This document shows, piece by piece, positions 24,223-37,500 of a DNA stretch of 64,000 nt; the first letter of the stretch is position 1, and the number at the start of each line of letters is the position of its first letter. The notes beneath the pieces were generated by a model that searched no databases, was not told the DNA's origin, and saw only the letters and a list, made by a program, of their open reading frames with translations. The stretch covers positions 565,001 through 629,000 of the forward strand of contig JACVVK020000036.1 in NCBI GenBank assembly GCA_018292915.2, in the 5' to 3' direction. Position numbers and translations under genes: made by a program. Origin of the DNA: Batillaria attramentaria. Its lineage: Eukaryota; Mollusca; Gastropoda; Batillariidae.

Positions 24223-24380
24223 GGTGGCCGAATGGTAGAGCGTTGGACTTCTAATGCTCGGGTCGTGAGTTCATATCCCGACTTGTGCTGGCTTTTTCAT
24301 CGTTGCCCCGTCTTTGATATCACCCGTATGTGGTGGAAAAGGACGTTACCCCCCTCCCCCCCCCCAACACCCAACTCCCA
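24223..24380 (+). mobile_element. SINE family A, internally deleted, second copy of composite
   Basis: Shares head, internal deletion and C-run tail with the copy at 21065, and the 200 bases that follow are nearly identical too. Confidence 0.85.
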
Positions 24381-24579
24381 ACACCCATACAGAAAGCGTC
24401 CTTATTGGCACTATACTTAGCCCTGTGTTTACAAAATACCAATGGGTAAAAACTGGAACAGTAGGGAATGAGAATTTGATTGGCTGCTACTCTACAACGC
24501 AGTTAATGTAGGTGCAAGAAGGGCAGCCAGTGGATCGATACCGCTGGTCTCGCAACTCGTGCGGCGGAGTTCCAGCAGT
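24223..24579 (+). repeat. Composite repeat, copy 2
   Basis: Second copy of the block at 21065, over 90% identical by eye; after ttccagcagt it continues into unrelated sequence (tttgacctatgtgggag). Confidence 0.85.
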
Positions 24580-24589
24580 TTTGACCTAT

Positions 24590-25615
24590 GTGGGAGAAAA
24601 CAAAACTGTTGCCCGTATCCTTTGGCTGTTTGCGTGTATCATCCATCGTAAAGTATGGATAAATCAATAAACGTGGCCGGCCTGTCAATTGGTGCGAATT
24701 GAATAGTGTTCAGATGGGCTGTTCAGGTAGTGTAGCTGTCCTTTTCCCCCACATAACCTGCCCATGTGGGTCGTCTACGATCACGCTTGTGTCGGAGACG
24801 TTAATCTCCAACTAACCAAGCAAACATCGGCTCAGAATCGGGAGGGGGGGAAGTGGGGGGGGGGAGGGGGGGGCGGGATAGGGGTAGGGGTGCTGGAGGC
24901 GACAGACTGAGTGGGTTGATTTGCATCGTGTCGGCGCAAACAGGTCGAACTATCTATCGCCTACGGCAGTTAGTAAACATGGGTTATTATGGGTTTGGGG
25001 TATGCAGTGGGTTGTAAGGAACGGTGCAACATTTGGGGACTTGCTTGTTTGTATGACTCTCTCTCCCTCTCTCTCTCTCTCTCTCTCACACACATACCCC
25101 CAAAGTTTACACGCCACCCAACACTTTTTCAATTTTCAGCTACAATGGCAAGTAACAGTGTTACCTTCATGCGCAGTCTGGCCTCATTCGTTTACAAAGC
25201 TCTTGAGACCATCCTTGGAAAATAAAGTCAGTCTCGTGGAGAGTAAGTTAATACTATTGTGACTGTAATGATTGTCTTGTTACATTTGCCGTTGAGACTG
25301 TGTCAATAAAATAAGGAACGAATTCGTGATCATAGCAACAGTTTGAACGGCAGTCGTTACTGACGTCAGTATATTGGCAGCGTGTGACTCGCCGATGGAA
25401 AATTACTGACCAATACTCATTCGCATCAGTGTTGTGAACGTGATTCTCATCAACCGGCAACGGCTCCTTTAGAAAACCAATTACGCACGTCAGGTATCAG
25501 GAATGAGCCTCTTCAATGATAACGCGCAATCGATGACGTGTTAAAAGTCATTTCCTAGCAACGGCCGGTCCGCCTGCCTGCATGTAAAGGCGGCCAGCTG
25601 GCCGCGGAGAGTATA
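24590..25615. other. No gene seen upstream of transporter repeat array
   Basis: G-rich stretch at 24840-24880 and a (CT)n tract at 25065-25090. Possible distal promoter of the transporter. Confidence 0.35.
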
Positions 25616-25619
25616 GAAA

Positions 25620-26445
25620 CCTTATTCAGTCAGAAATCTGCTCAGAACCTGCTTGGACCCCGTGCAGAACACTATTCCTTCGCCCGAAGACAAAAACCTT
25701 GATTTGCGACAGACGACCAGACCTATCGACACTTACAAGTAGACTGTACACTGACACTCGCGAACAGCAAGAAGACGACCTGTGTCGTCTGCTCAGTCTC
25801 TGCCACATGCACGCTTGGGCGTAACGGCCAGCTATTCAGTGAATAAAAACCTCACTCCTGAAGACATCATCTGGCAGGAACCTCAGTGTGCGGATCTGTA
25901 TAAGAAACCGATACGCGCAGACGACAATAGACTTGACCAGCCGGCCACTGAGCAGACTAGCAGATCTCTCGGATACTGAGTCTGAGTGGCACATGGACAT
26001 TATCACTCGCTGTGTTTTGCGAACAGCCGAAGATTACATGTACCATCACTTGATTTGAATAGGAACCTAAGTTCAACACTATCCGTTTAGACCCTGCCTG
26101 CACTCGTGTATGAAACTAGAACTATAGCAGACTACCAGACCTCTGGCATTTGTCTGTGCCGAGCGGACAGTCAGTAGCGTTTCCTGTCCGTTTCGCGACC
26201 TGAACAGACAAGACTGCATGATTGTACAGTGACTTGGTTTGAACAGGAACCTAAGTTTAAGCACTGAGACTATTCGTCCAGAACCTGCCTGCGCCCGTGT
26301 ATGAAATTATTACTACAGCAGAACCCTGGCATTGTCTATGAGTGGACAGTAGCATTTGCTGTCTTTCGGCGCTAACAGCTTGCAAGAAGACGTGCTCACT
26401 TTTCTGCCATATTCCAGCACAGCTTGCGCACTGATTCACGCTTTT
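25620..26445 (+). repeat. Degenerate tandem repeat, about 184-bp unit, upstream of transporter exon 1a
   Basis: Blocks beginning near 26048 and 26232 share a run of matching words in the same order: ttga/ggaacctaag, cctgcctgc, cgtgtatgaaa, actacagcag or its variant, ctggcatt, and ggacagt. The offset is 184 bases. A more diverged third block near 25620-25800 has cagaacctgc, agaccag, and gaacagcaagaagacg. The array ends about 150 bases before the exon 1a ATG, so it is in the promoter or 5' UTR. No protein-coding sense was found in it. Confidence 0.6.
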
Positions 26446-26593
26446 CCGGTCTGTAAGGCTCAGTCTCAGTCAGTCACGACACTGACGGCATTTGAGGACA
26501 CGAAATATCGATCGCTAGGAGTCTGACTTCACCTGTGGAGATCTTGCTTTTAAAACTGCGTTGTTTCCTCTGCGAACAGCTGGGAGCGCCAAG

Positions 26594-26629
26594 ATGTCTG
26601 GACGGCTGAATTTAGACGTCAAGCCGAAG
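26594..26629 (+). CDS. Transporter first exon 1a (coding part)
   Basis: ATG at 26594 opens 12 codons ([12 protein letters not shown]), followed by a strong gtaagg donor at 26630. The exon ends in phase 0 and joins in frame to the Ser-Glu-Lys start of exon 2 at 34229. The nearest upstream candidate for a promoter is the TATA-like TTTTAAAA near 26549 or sequence further upstream; neither is decisive. Confidence 0.7.
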
Positions 26630-27289
26630 GTAAGGATTATTGTAATTAATACATATCATAGTATTATTATAGTATATAATACTACTGTAGTATTATTCTC
26701 ATCCGGGTAATTTACCGACCGAACGAAATATGACGGGTTGTTCAGGAACACGATCCACTGACGTAATTATTGTTATTAATTATGATTTTTGTTATAATTA
26801 CAATTGTTATTATTTAAAAGTTCAGTCCAGAAAGTAGAGAAAGAGCAAGAAATTATTCTGGAGTTGCCTGATGTTCAGTGTTAGACCTTCGACAGGGGAA
26901 TCATGGCCTACAGACATCGTCGGCCGGTTTCACTATTATTAAACGTCTTCTTCTTCTTCTTCTGAATGGTAGAGCGTTGGACTTCTAATGCTCGGGTCGT
27001 GAGTTCGTATCCCGGCTGGGGCCAAATATTTGTGCTGGCTTTTTCATCGTTGCCCCGTCTTTGATATCACCCGTATGTGGTGGAAAAGGACGTTAAACCC
27101 CCAAACACCCACACACCCTCTTTTTCTTCTTCTTCTTATTATTATTGGGGAGCCGGGGTGGCCGAATGGTAGAGCGTTGGATTTCAGTGCTTGGGTCGTG
27201 AGTTCGCATCCCGGCTGGGGCCAAATATTTCTGCTGGCCTTTTTCTCGTTGCCCCGTCTTTGATATCACCTTTACGTGGTGGAAACTCT

Positions 27290-27328
<39 letters not shown>

Positions 27329-28430
27329 CTTCTTCGTCTTTATTTTCTTCTAATCATTATTATCATTACGACAACGACTTTGTGCTTAGATTTATTCGAT
27401 CATTTTGTTTAAAACCTTGTTGGACACCCTCCCCGGCCGGTCAGTGACGCGGAAGTACAAAGTTCACACGAAAATTAAACACCTCAAACAGCACGAGGAA
27501 ATTTCCTATGAACTGAACTTATAAAATCGGGTTATTTCCTACGACCCTAAAAATCTCGTTAAGTTCAAGAATGAAACCTTTTCTTATGTGCCTTGCAATA
27601 CTGACAATCAGTGAGTTGTCACGCCCGCAGCTACTTGATCCCGAGTCGCACATTTCGCAACACAGTCGGGGAAGTTGAGAATGTGAGAGGGCGGGAAGTG
27701 GATGGATCTCTAAGACGTACGATATAGTCAGTGTGAGGGTTTTTACATGCGTGGCGGAGGTTAAAATTTGCCTTGAAACCGAAACACCGTGCAAAAGATT
27801 ATTCGTTATTGTGTCACTGGCTGATTCACGATTAAAAAAAAAAAAGCAATGGTGCCACAACCAGGTTGGTAAATCCCGAAACTGTTTCTACCTAAGGACA
27901 CAGGTAGAATTTTCGGTGTTGTTGTTGTTGTTGTTGTCGTCGTTCGTCTCTTGGTCACACTGGAAGTTCCGTTCTGAGCAGGAAGTCTGCTGTCCTCTCC
28001 AGCTCCCGCCGAGGGCCGTACAGTTTGGTGTGTAGAGGCGTTTCCGATGGCCACGTCATCATCCTTAGCTGTTGGTCACTATTTTTGACAGTGCTTTTTC
28101 AGTCTGTTGTGTTCACTGCGGAGTCTGAACACTACCACTTGGGCCCGACGTGGAAGATGTAAAATGTCGTCCTTGGGGTAGTGTGTTGAATTGACAACCA
28201 TTTTTGGGGTGATAATATTGGTTGGTTGTGGGTTTAACGTCATTTTCCAGCACGTAAGGGTGACATTAAAGACCCCGGGGGCAACGAGAAAAAAAGCCAG
28301 CGCAACATTTGGTTTCCTGCTGGGATTTGAACTCGAGACCTGATCATTGAAAGTTCAACCCCCTGTCATTTCAGCCTGCTGTCTCCCCCTTCAGTGTCTG
28401 CGAGGGTCAGTGATAAACTCTGCAAGACAG

Positions 28431-28467
<37 letters not shown>

Positions 28468-31400
28468 GCCTCTCCCTCCTCCGCCATATTCACGCATGCC
28501 ACATACGACAAAGTACTCGATGCCTCGGTGTCCCCCCCCCCCACCCCATCCCGACCCTTCACCACCCAACCTGAAAAAGTTTACGCAACAGTGCAAAATC
28601 CACACCTAAACACACCTCCACACTTCAGTGATTTATCTATTTACATTTACAACGTTTGCGTCATATGGCCAGTTTTGGGGTACATCAGTGAAAGTTGCTG
28701 CGAACAGCTGTCAAGCAGTTTGACGCAATGCACTACAACTGAAAACGAAGTGGGTCACGCAGTTTGACGCAACGCATAAACCAAACCTAATTAGGTCACA
28801 CCGGCAGCATCACTGAGTACAGTCAGTCTGTTATGCCGTAGTTCATTTCCTGTTATTGTCTAAGTGAAGAAAATCAATCTGTTCAGGCGGTCAGTTATCA
28901 TGATGCTGAAGTCTAGTTCCTGTTATTGTCAACAAATCTTCTCTGCTGAGACCAGACCAAAACAGGATGCCGTTTGAATAATGTCAACATATTAGCAGAC
29001 TCGGACCGAGACATGCGAAGTGTCACGACATCCGAGCGTCAGTGGAATATTTATTTGCACACTGACAATGTCGACTTTTCCTTGACTGACCTTCGCTCCT
29101 TTACCGGTCAGGTCACTCCGCTGACACGGGGCAATTGTTAACCATTGTGCATGTTTGTTTTGGTTTTGTGAGTGTGTGTGTGCTTTTTCTGATTTCTTTT
29201 ATTATTTTCGTTGTTGTTGTTGTTTTGGGTTTTTCTTTGTTTGTTTGGGGGTTTGGGGTTTTTTGGGTTTTGTTTTGGGGTTTGTTGGGGGGGGGGGTGG
29301 TGGTGGTATTTTTATGTTTTGGTTGATTTTTTTGTTGTTGTTGTTGTTGTTTTTTGGGTGGGTACAATTTGTTATTTTTTTGTCTCATCTTTGTCTTGCT
29401 GTGGCTGACTATCCGGTTTGCTTATTTCAGGCAATTCCTGAACTGTATAAATCTTGGCTGTTAGTCTTTTCATATATTTGTTTCTTTATTTTAGTCTGTG
29501 GATTGTTTGCGTGTGTATTTGCGGGTGTACACGCTCCTTTCCACCACTTGCTGTTATTATTTACACCTCAATATTCGTCACAGCTGAACGGGTTGCCGCC
29601 TGCGCGCTATTTATAGGACCACGACATTTATGTCACATCACGATCATGTCAGTTTCACTTGAAATTTCAGCAATCCGTCTTTAAAGACACACCAAAGACA
29701 CTACAAACGCCACTGGCAAACAGACAACACATCAAAAGATTTTTTTTTTTTCAGTGTTGTGAAAATGAAACCTGAACCCCGTCCTACCCGGCTGTCGTTC
29801 AAAATCTTCTCCACTCCACTCAGAACTGAATTGCAATACTGCAAACTGTGACTGTGATTATCACATATTGTTATAATTTGATGTCTGCATTGACATCAGT
29901 GATAATTATATTACTGTCAGTCAGTCAGTAATGCCGTAGTTAGTTCCTGTTGTTGTCTAAGGCCGCAGTAAGGGAAGAATAGGACTATATCAACCACAAT
30001 TATTTCGTCCAGTGACGTTCGTTCTGCGCGGCCGGGCTCAAAGTCTCTGCCACTCATAATAGCCTAGGATAGTAATATGATTATGTAACCACAACTAGAA
30101 GCCGTATTTGTTATCGTTTCCTGTTTTTCGAAGCCAGAATTGTACCTGGGAACACTGGAAAGCCGATCATGGATTGATTACTACTGAGCTGCCGGCTTTG
30201 GTTCAGACTCGGACTGACCGGACTGACGAGGCTGGTGGCGGCAGACTGCGGTTCTGACCGGTTTCAGGTCTGAATCAGACGACCGGTCACAGCTCAGCGA
30301 ATTCCAGTCTATGGGTAGTGCCAGACACCAGACTGAACAGCACCGACCAGACGACTGAATCAATGATAAAACAAAATCCGAAATAAACCCGCCCCCCAAA
30401 AACACGAATGGTAACTTTACTTCAGTACTTACCAAATTTTGTACAACCTTCATATTCCTTTGCCGAGTTAATCGTTAATGGGGAAAAAAACGATGAATTC
30501 AGTGTAAAACTCACGCAGCCATATTTCAAGCGAATCATCACCGAACGATTGCCTCTCAGTCTCTCCTTCGACTATACAACAATACCTGTCGTACAAGGTC
30601 ATCTCCATAAACCAATGCATCTCCCTATAGAAACAACAGGAGAATGGTGAGCAGTATAGCTACATCTCTACAACACATTTTGAAGTTCAACGTGGCTTTG
30701 TGGTTTCAAACTTTTGAAAACGAAGGATGAAAAACTGCTCTTCGGTTTGGCCCACCCAGAAGCCGTTAAAAACAGGTGCGACCGCAACTGCACTTAACCG
30801 GCCGTACATCGATCTGCGCGCTGAACCCCGCCAGCTACGTAGGCCTACGTCACAGCGGAAAAACTTGCCGTCTTGACCGTGGCACCGGGTGGCATCTTCC
30901 TGCATATGCAACAGGCCGCCATAAAAGGCCGTTCTACGCACATGGTAGAGCATTCATCGTTCGAACTTCGCGACGAGAAGAACAAAATACACGTTTTACA
31001 GATAATTCGCTGAAACCTAACTGCTGAAAAGTGACACAAGTCTACCATGGGATTGTTCAAAGGGAAAGAGGTAAGGGGTGATTTCTTACTTGCTTTACTA
31101 CAACGGCCCGTAATACGCTTCCCTGCCTGGCCTAGTTCACAGCAGTTTCGTCATCAATGGTACATTGACTGAGAAAGTGTGTCAAACTGCCGGTTGCGCC
31201 TTAGTCCGTTAGAAAGCGCGCCACTTGTGTGACTGAATCGGTTGCCGCATTCGATGCATTTCTGTTTGCAGTTCTGTTCTTTTTCTGTTGATTCATTTGG
31301 AAAGAGTTTAAACCGAAATAAGTTGTGTGCTACATTTTTTTTAGGAAGAGGTGTTAGGTGTATGATTCTTGCGTTGACCTTATGAGGTATTGTAATATCA

Positions 31401-34400
31401 TAGTGGCCCGAAATGTGGTTCTTGTTCAAGTTCACTGAAGCTGTTTCTGGCGACTTTAATTTCTGTCCTTTAGTTGCTCGACACACTTTGAATGTTTGTT
31501 TCTTGTCACTTGTTCAAGTGTCAAACAATTGCGTTCTCTCGACCTGCCTAGTTTCTATGTCTCGATAACTTGATTTCAGTCCTAGTGCCTCTACCCGGCT
31601 TTTGTAATATCAAACACTTAGCGTTTCATTTTATTAATACACTCTCAAGTCACATCCCACTATTTATTAGACCCGGACATAGATCAGTTTCTTTTTTATG
31701 TGAGGCTCAGCTGCAGCCGGCTCAGTTAAAACCAGGATGCTAGGAGACAGCGATTTCGCTTTCAACACGTGGCGTTTGCTCAGCAGAATTTTCAAGTCTT
31801 TCTAGGTCAGTTACTCGATGCTTAGTCTGAAACACTGAAAAATGTTTTTTTGTTTTTTTTCGAAAATCAGTTTAAACCCACTTCTTAGCATACGATACTA
31901 GTTTGGAAACCCTCGTGAAATCCTCTGAGACTGTTTTCGTCGCCCGTGGCCGCTGTGACGAGCGGCACAGACCGGCTCAGAACTGGTTAGAATGCGCCTG
32001 ACCAGTAACAATTGATTTTTCTGCCTCTCCCCGCGTTGCACGCCATCGTGCGGGCGACGTGAGAACATGACGTGGCTCTCTTTTCGTAGCTACTAATGTG
32101 AATTTCTAATGAGCCCTATTGATCGCAACTGGCACGCAGGACATGCGCGCGCAGATGGAAACTTTTCCGCAAACGGTTAGCGCTTGAACCATGCGCGCGC
32201 GCACGCGCATGCAGACCCCGCCAGATTTCTTCCCCTGTCAAGGCCGAACACTACTGAACCTCTGAGGATACTAGAGAGAAAAAAGAAAGTGCAACGTTCC
32301 TGTCTGCCTAATTATGCATGTGCGTCGGCTGGCTGCTCACCTTTTGCACTCAAGTTGAATTTTTCCGATACTAATTATATGTCGCGAATGATCTCAATCC
32401 CAGTTTGGACTGAGAGGGGAGGAGGGGGGAGGGTGTTTAATCAGTCCGAGTCCGCAGCCAGTGGGCGGTTTATATCAGTACTAGTAAGGCTGGTTCCAGA
32501 CTAACAGAAATCGATTATTCGCCATTTTCTCCCTTGAGACTGGAATCAGTGCTTCACTGAGTCAGTGACCACAGACCATCAGTTGAGTTTCTGACAAAAC
32601 GGCCGCTGGGCTGATTTTAGATACACTGAGATAATCAGTCACCGAATGAAAATTTATCCACATGAGCCGGACTGAGCGGCATGCCGTACGCCTCTAAGTC
32701 TAAGGTCACTGATGTGGAACGGCCGATGATTTCACTGAGCGGGGACAGGTTTGACTGAACCCGCGGAACCGACTGGACGGAAACTGACCCGGCCGGCCGG
32801 CGGTCGCAGCACCTGCCGCTACAGTGACTGAAAATAGCAACCATTGTTGTGGAGAGACTGCAGTCAGTTTACAGAGTACTGTACATAGTTTCTTTTTGTG
32901 GCCGCTGGCTGTCCCACTCCCTCAGCTTGTCCCCCACAACAGCATGAGTAGCGCAGGATTGGTTTTACCAATCATGTAAATCTGAGACGCAGGATAGGTA
33001 CCACTGAAAGGGCGGGCAAGGCACGGCTACAAAAGACACATTCACGCTACGTAATCAGTACCAGTCATTGGTCTGAGCCGCTCCAGAATTTTTTCCAGAG
33101 GCACCGCCAGAACTGACGTCAGTCTGAGCATGTCGAGTCAGGACTGAATCACCCCCCCTTCACCCGCCTCCTACCCCCTACCCCCTCCGGCTCCCCCACC
33201 ACCACTCCCAATGTCCACAAAGAACTCGTTTCAGTGTTGGACGAGACATGAATTGCGAAACCTCACGGCAGGCTATCATCCAGTTGATTACCAAAATGTT
33301 CCTGTCACCTCTCGCGCATTCAAGTCCTCAACAGAAAGGCAGTTACGTAGTCCCTGACTGAATTCAAGCTGAATGCGGCTGTCATGTTGCCGCCGCGTCA
33401 GCCGGTACGGCCCGCCTAGTGCCTTACGCGTCCATTATCATAGTGCATACTGCATTGTAAAGTGCAAGGAATATTACCAGGAAGGTGGCTTGGGGGGCTA
33501 TTTCTGGGTATGAGGTTATTTGGAGCACGCTCGGTAAATGACTGTTGGGGGGGGGGGGGGTTTTCATGTAATCAGCTAAAATGGCTGGATCCGGCTGGAT
33601 CTGGCTCGCGTTGCAAATGCCCCCCCCCACCCCACCCCACTGACCCCACCCCTATCAGTGCTGCATATTGATCAGTCGAAGCTACGCAAATGTCAGTCAA
33701 ACCAGCAGCCGAGAAAAGGAGAGAATGCCGGGGGGGGGGGGGGGGGGGGGCTACACAGATACAGGATAAGCAGGCTGAAAATAGCTTGAAATAAGGACAA
33801 AGAAAGAGGAACATTTCAAACAGAGCTTTCTTTGAACAACAGCAACAAAAGAAAAACAAAAGAAGTCTGCAGCACAGATGCAAACTTGCGCAAGACACCA
33901 TGGAAATGTCATTCCATGTAAATGAATATAATGATGCGCAATTGCTCTTTAACGGACGAGCACAATTTAACATAATCGACTCTGTCAATGTTTACCGTAT
34001 TTCAAGTTATCACTGTGTGTTTGTTTCTTTGTTTGTGTGAAAGCTTACTTAATTGTGCTGTTTTCTCATTACCACTCTTTAACTTATTTTTTAACTTGAC
34101 GTCGTCTCGTGATCTCAGTCGACGCTTTTCAAAGTTGAACTGCAACCAAAAAATCTCGTTTTATTCTGGCTCTCTTCCTTCCTCCTTTTCATTCGTTCAT
34201 TCCTTAGTTTATCTTTCTTCTATTTCAGTCGGAGAAAGGCGCCATCAGCCTGCCCGACGTTTCGGACATGTCGTCCAACTCAACCATCTCCGATGATGAT
34301 GCCAAGGAACGAGGGACATGGACCGGCCGCATGGACTTTCTCCTGTCCTGTATCGGTTTCGCTGTCGGCTTGGGCAACATCTGGAGGTTCCCATACCTCT

Positions 34401-34521
34401 GCTACAAGAGCGGCGGGGGTGAGTAGCGGCATCCGCATCACACACTGGCTGTGTCAGTGTGTGGGCATTTTGTTTGCCGAGCGCTTGCAACCAAGAACAG
34501 CCGGTGCAAAGCAAACAAGTG

Positions 34522-34576
<55 letters not shown>

Positions 34577-37500
34577 ATTCCCATGCACCTATTTTCATGA
34601 ACGTATAGCCTACACCACCCGGGCCTATGCAGGGGTGGGTGGGTGTTTGGGAGTTTAACGTCCTTTTCCACCACATAAGGGCCTATGCAGATATATTATG
34701 GAACTCCCAAGTTTCTACCAGTGTCAGTCACTACTCAAACTAAAATGACCACCAAAAAAATGTCCCTTCTTATAATTTTTTTTTTTTGGGGGGGCTCAAT
34801 TTTTAACTTTCTGGTTATCCCTTTTCCAGGATAATTATTAATTCAGTCCACGATGGAAACTTGCCGCGTCAGTCCACCTCGGGTTTTACGGGAATCGGAA
34901 TAAACGGGAATGCGCGGCATATAAACTTGAGCTGGTGGGTTTAAGGTTCCCAGCATTTTTTTTTTCTCCCCTGATTTTCATGAGACTTCAAAAACATTCT
35001 CAGCAGCCGATAATTTTTTTTTTTTTTATGATAACTTGCCTCAAACCAGTGAAAACTGTTTCACATCATCTGTATAGAACTTTCCTCTGTGCAGCAAATA
35101 GTCGAAGGGACGCAACCGCTTTTCGCTTCCTCTGTGCTTGAGGCGAAGTGCTTGCGGGAGAGCTAAGCAACGTTCTCCTTACGGTCAAAGGGAAGCAACT
35201 GCTATAAATGTTCATGCCTTACCGTACTTGCCAGGTGCTTTCCTGGTGCCTACGTCATCTTCCTCATGCCTGTGCGGAATGCCTCTGTTCTCATGGAGAT
35301 CAGCTACGGCCAGTTTGCCAGTCTCTCCCCCATCACCGTGTGGAGGATGAGCCCTCTGTTCAAGGTGACTGTCTACCCAAGATACAAAGAAAAAGAAAAG
35401 AGAAAAAAAAAATTGAAGAAAGTTTCAGATGAAATGAAAAAAGTACAAGCGCACATAGTGATAAGTACATACTAATTGGCTAGATTTTTTTTTTTTTCAC
35501 TTGCTATACTTGAAATTCCGAAAATACGTTTAAACATCACGACTCATAAAGTTTAACTTCTGGGATTTGCATTTTCTGCTCAAGCATGTGATATCACTTG
35601 ATAATACACTCATAACTCGTGATATCACCGTCAATATACACCAAGAACCAATAAATATCTTCTTACATGTTCTTTGCGTTAATTTTGCTTGCAGGCGTGG
35701 GCTACGGCATGGTGATCATCTCGGGCATCGTGTGCGTGTACTACAACATCATCATTACCTGGACCTTCTACTACCTGTTCATGTCCATGCGCAAGATCTT
35801 GCCGTGGGCGGACTGCGACAACTCCTGGAACGACGAGCGCTGCGTGCTCAACAAGTTCGCCGACGACAACTCCACCAGCGTCAACGCAACGACCGTCAAC
35901 GGCACTCTGGCTGCGGCTTTGAACTACACCGTTGGTGACGGAAATGTGACGTCAACGTTGAACAAGTCTCACCTCATGACTGCCAGTGAACAGTTCTGGG
36001 AGTAAGTATTGTTTTGTCTCCATCGGTGTTTCACTTCTGTCTGAACAGTTTATGCATGAGAAAAGTTCGCAGTGTAAAAATAATTCACATTTTAAAAGGA
36101 TGTTTTGTTGAAATATCAGGCACATTTATGCAGCCTGGGAAAAAGCAATTTATTTTAAAGAAAGGGGAAAACTTAAATGTAATAAGTAGACAATTTTCTC
36201 TCTGCAGTACTTGTAGCTTATATATAATGTCTGTTGGGCCGCTCGCGTGCAACTGAACGCATTGTAAAAGTCACGTCGCTTTCCTGTTTGCAGGCGTAAC
36301 GTGCTGGAAATCACTGACGGCATTGAAGACTTTGGCTCCATCCGCTGGCCTCTCTTTGGTTGTCTGGCTCTGGCTTGGCTTGTCGTCTTCCTGTGTCTCT
36401 GCAAGGGCGTCAAGTCATCTGGACGGGTAAGGTGCCATTTTCTTAGCGTGTGAAAGTTTTTCAGTGTTGCCACATAGGCTTGCTTTTATTAACAGCTTGT
36501 AGTTACAGTTGCGATCGCAGGGTAAGATTTTTTTTCATTTTTTTTTTTATTCTCTTTTTCACATTTTCAACATGAATGCATACACTGTATGGTTATACAT
36601 GAGTGTACTCTAAATTTAACAAAAAGAAGATTTACCATGTGGATACACAAAAACTGTTCAAAGAAATGAAAGTCATGAGCATGTATGCATGGTAAGATTT
36701 CTATTTATTGAAAAGTAGATCTTGATTTCTTAACTCCTGATGTCTTCAGTAACAGAGGCAGCAAAGTTATCAATGTTCAAATAGAACATCACTTCTTTTG
36801 CATACAAAGTTAAAGCTTAGCGGGGTGGCCGGGGTGGCCGAATGGTAGAGCGTAGGACTTAAAGCTCGCGGGATCGTGAGTTCGTATCCCGGCTGGGGTC
36901 AAATATTTGTGCTGGCTTTTTCATCGTTGCCCCGTCTTTGATATCACCCGTATGTGGTGGAAAAGGACGTTAAACCCCCAAACACCCACTCACCCACCCA
37001 TCACCACCTCCACCTTTCTCTACTGTCAGCTCGCCTGAAGTGACTTTGAACATCTTCTCCCCCCCCAAAAAAAAAATCATGTTTATATCGTTCATATGTA
37101 ATTCTAAGACAATATGTAATGACATGAGCATAACCAAAGCCTTGACGTGTGTCCCACAGGTTGTGTACGTGACTGCCACCTTCCCCTACCTGGTTCTCAT
37201 CATCCTTCTGGTTCGCGGCGCCACTCTGCCTGGAGCCCTTGACGGCATCAAGTTCTACCTGATCCCCGAGTGGGAGAAGCTTCTGGAGTTCAAGGTCTGG
37301 GGAGACGCTGCTATTCAGATCTTCTACTCTGTCGGTATGGCCTGGGGCGGTCTCATCACCATGGCCAGCTACAACAAGTTCCACAACAACGTCTACAGAG
37401 ATGCCATTATCGTCCCCCTGATGAACTGCGGTACTAGTGTGTTTGCCGGCCTCGTCATCTTCTCTGTCCTGGGCTTCATGGCCCATGAGACTGGCGCTGA

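Noticed and set aside
28366..28605. Poly-Asn/poly-Leu frames at the TTG repeat
   Set aside because: Homopolymeric translation of a trinucleotide repeat in an intron.
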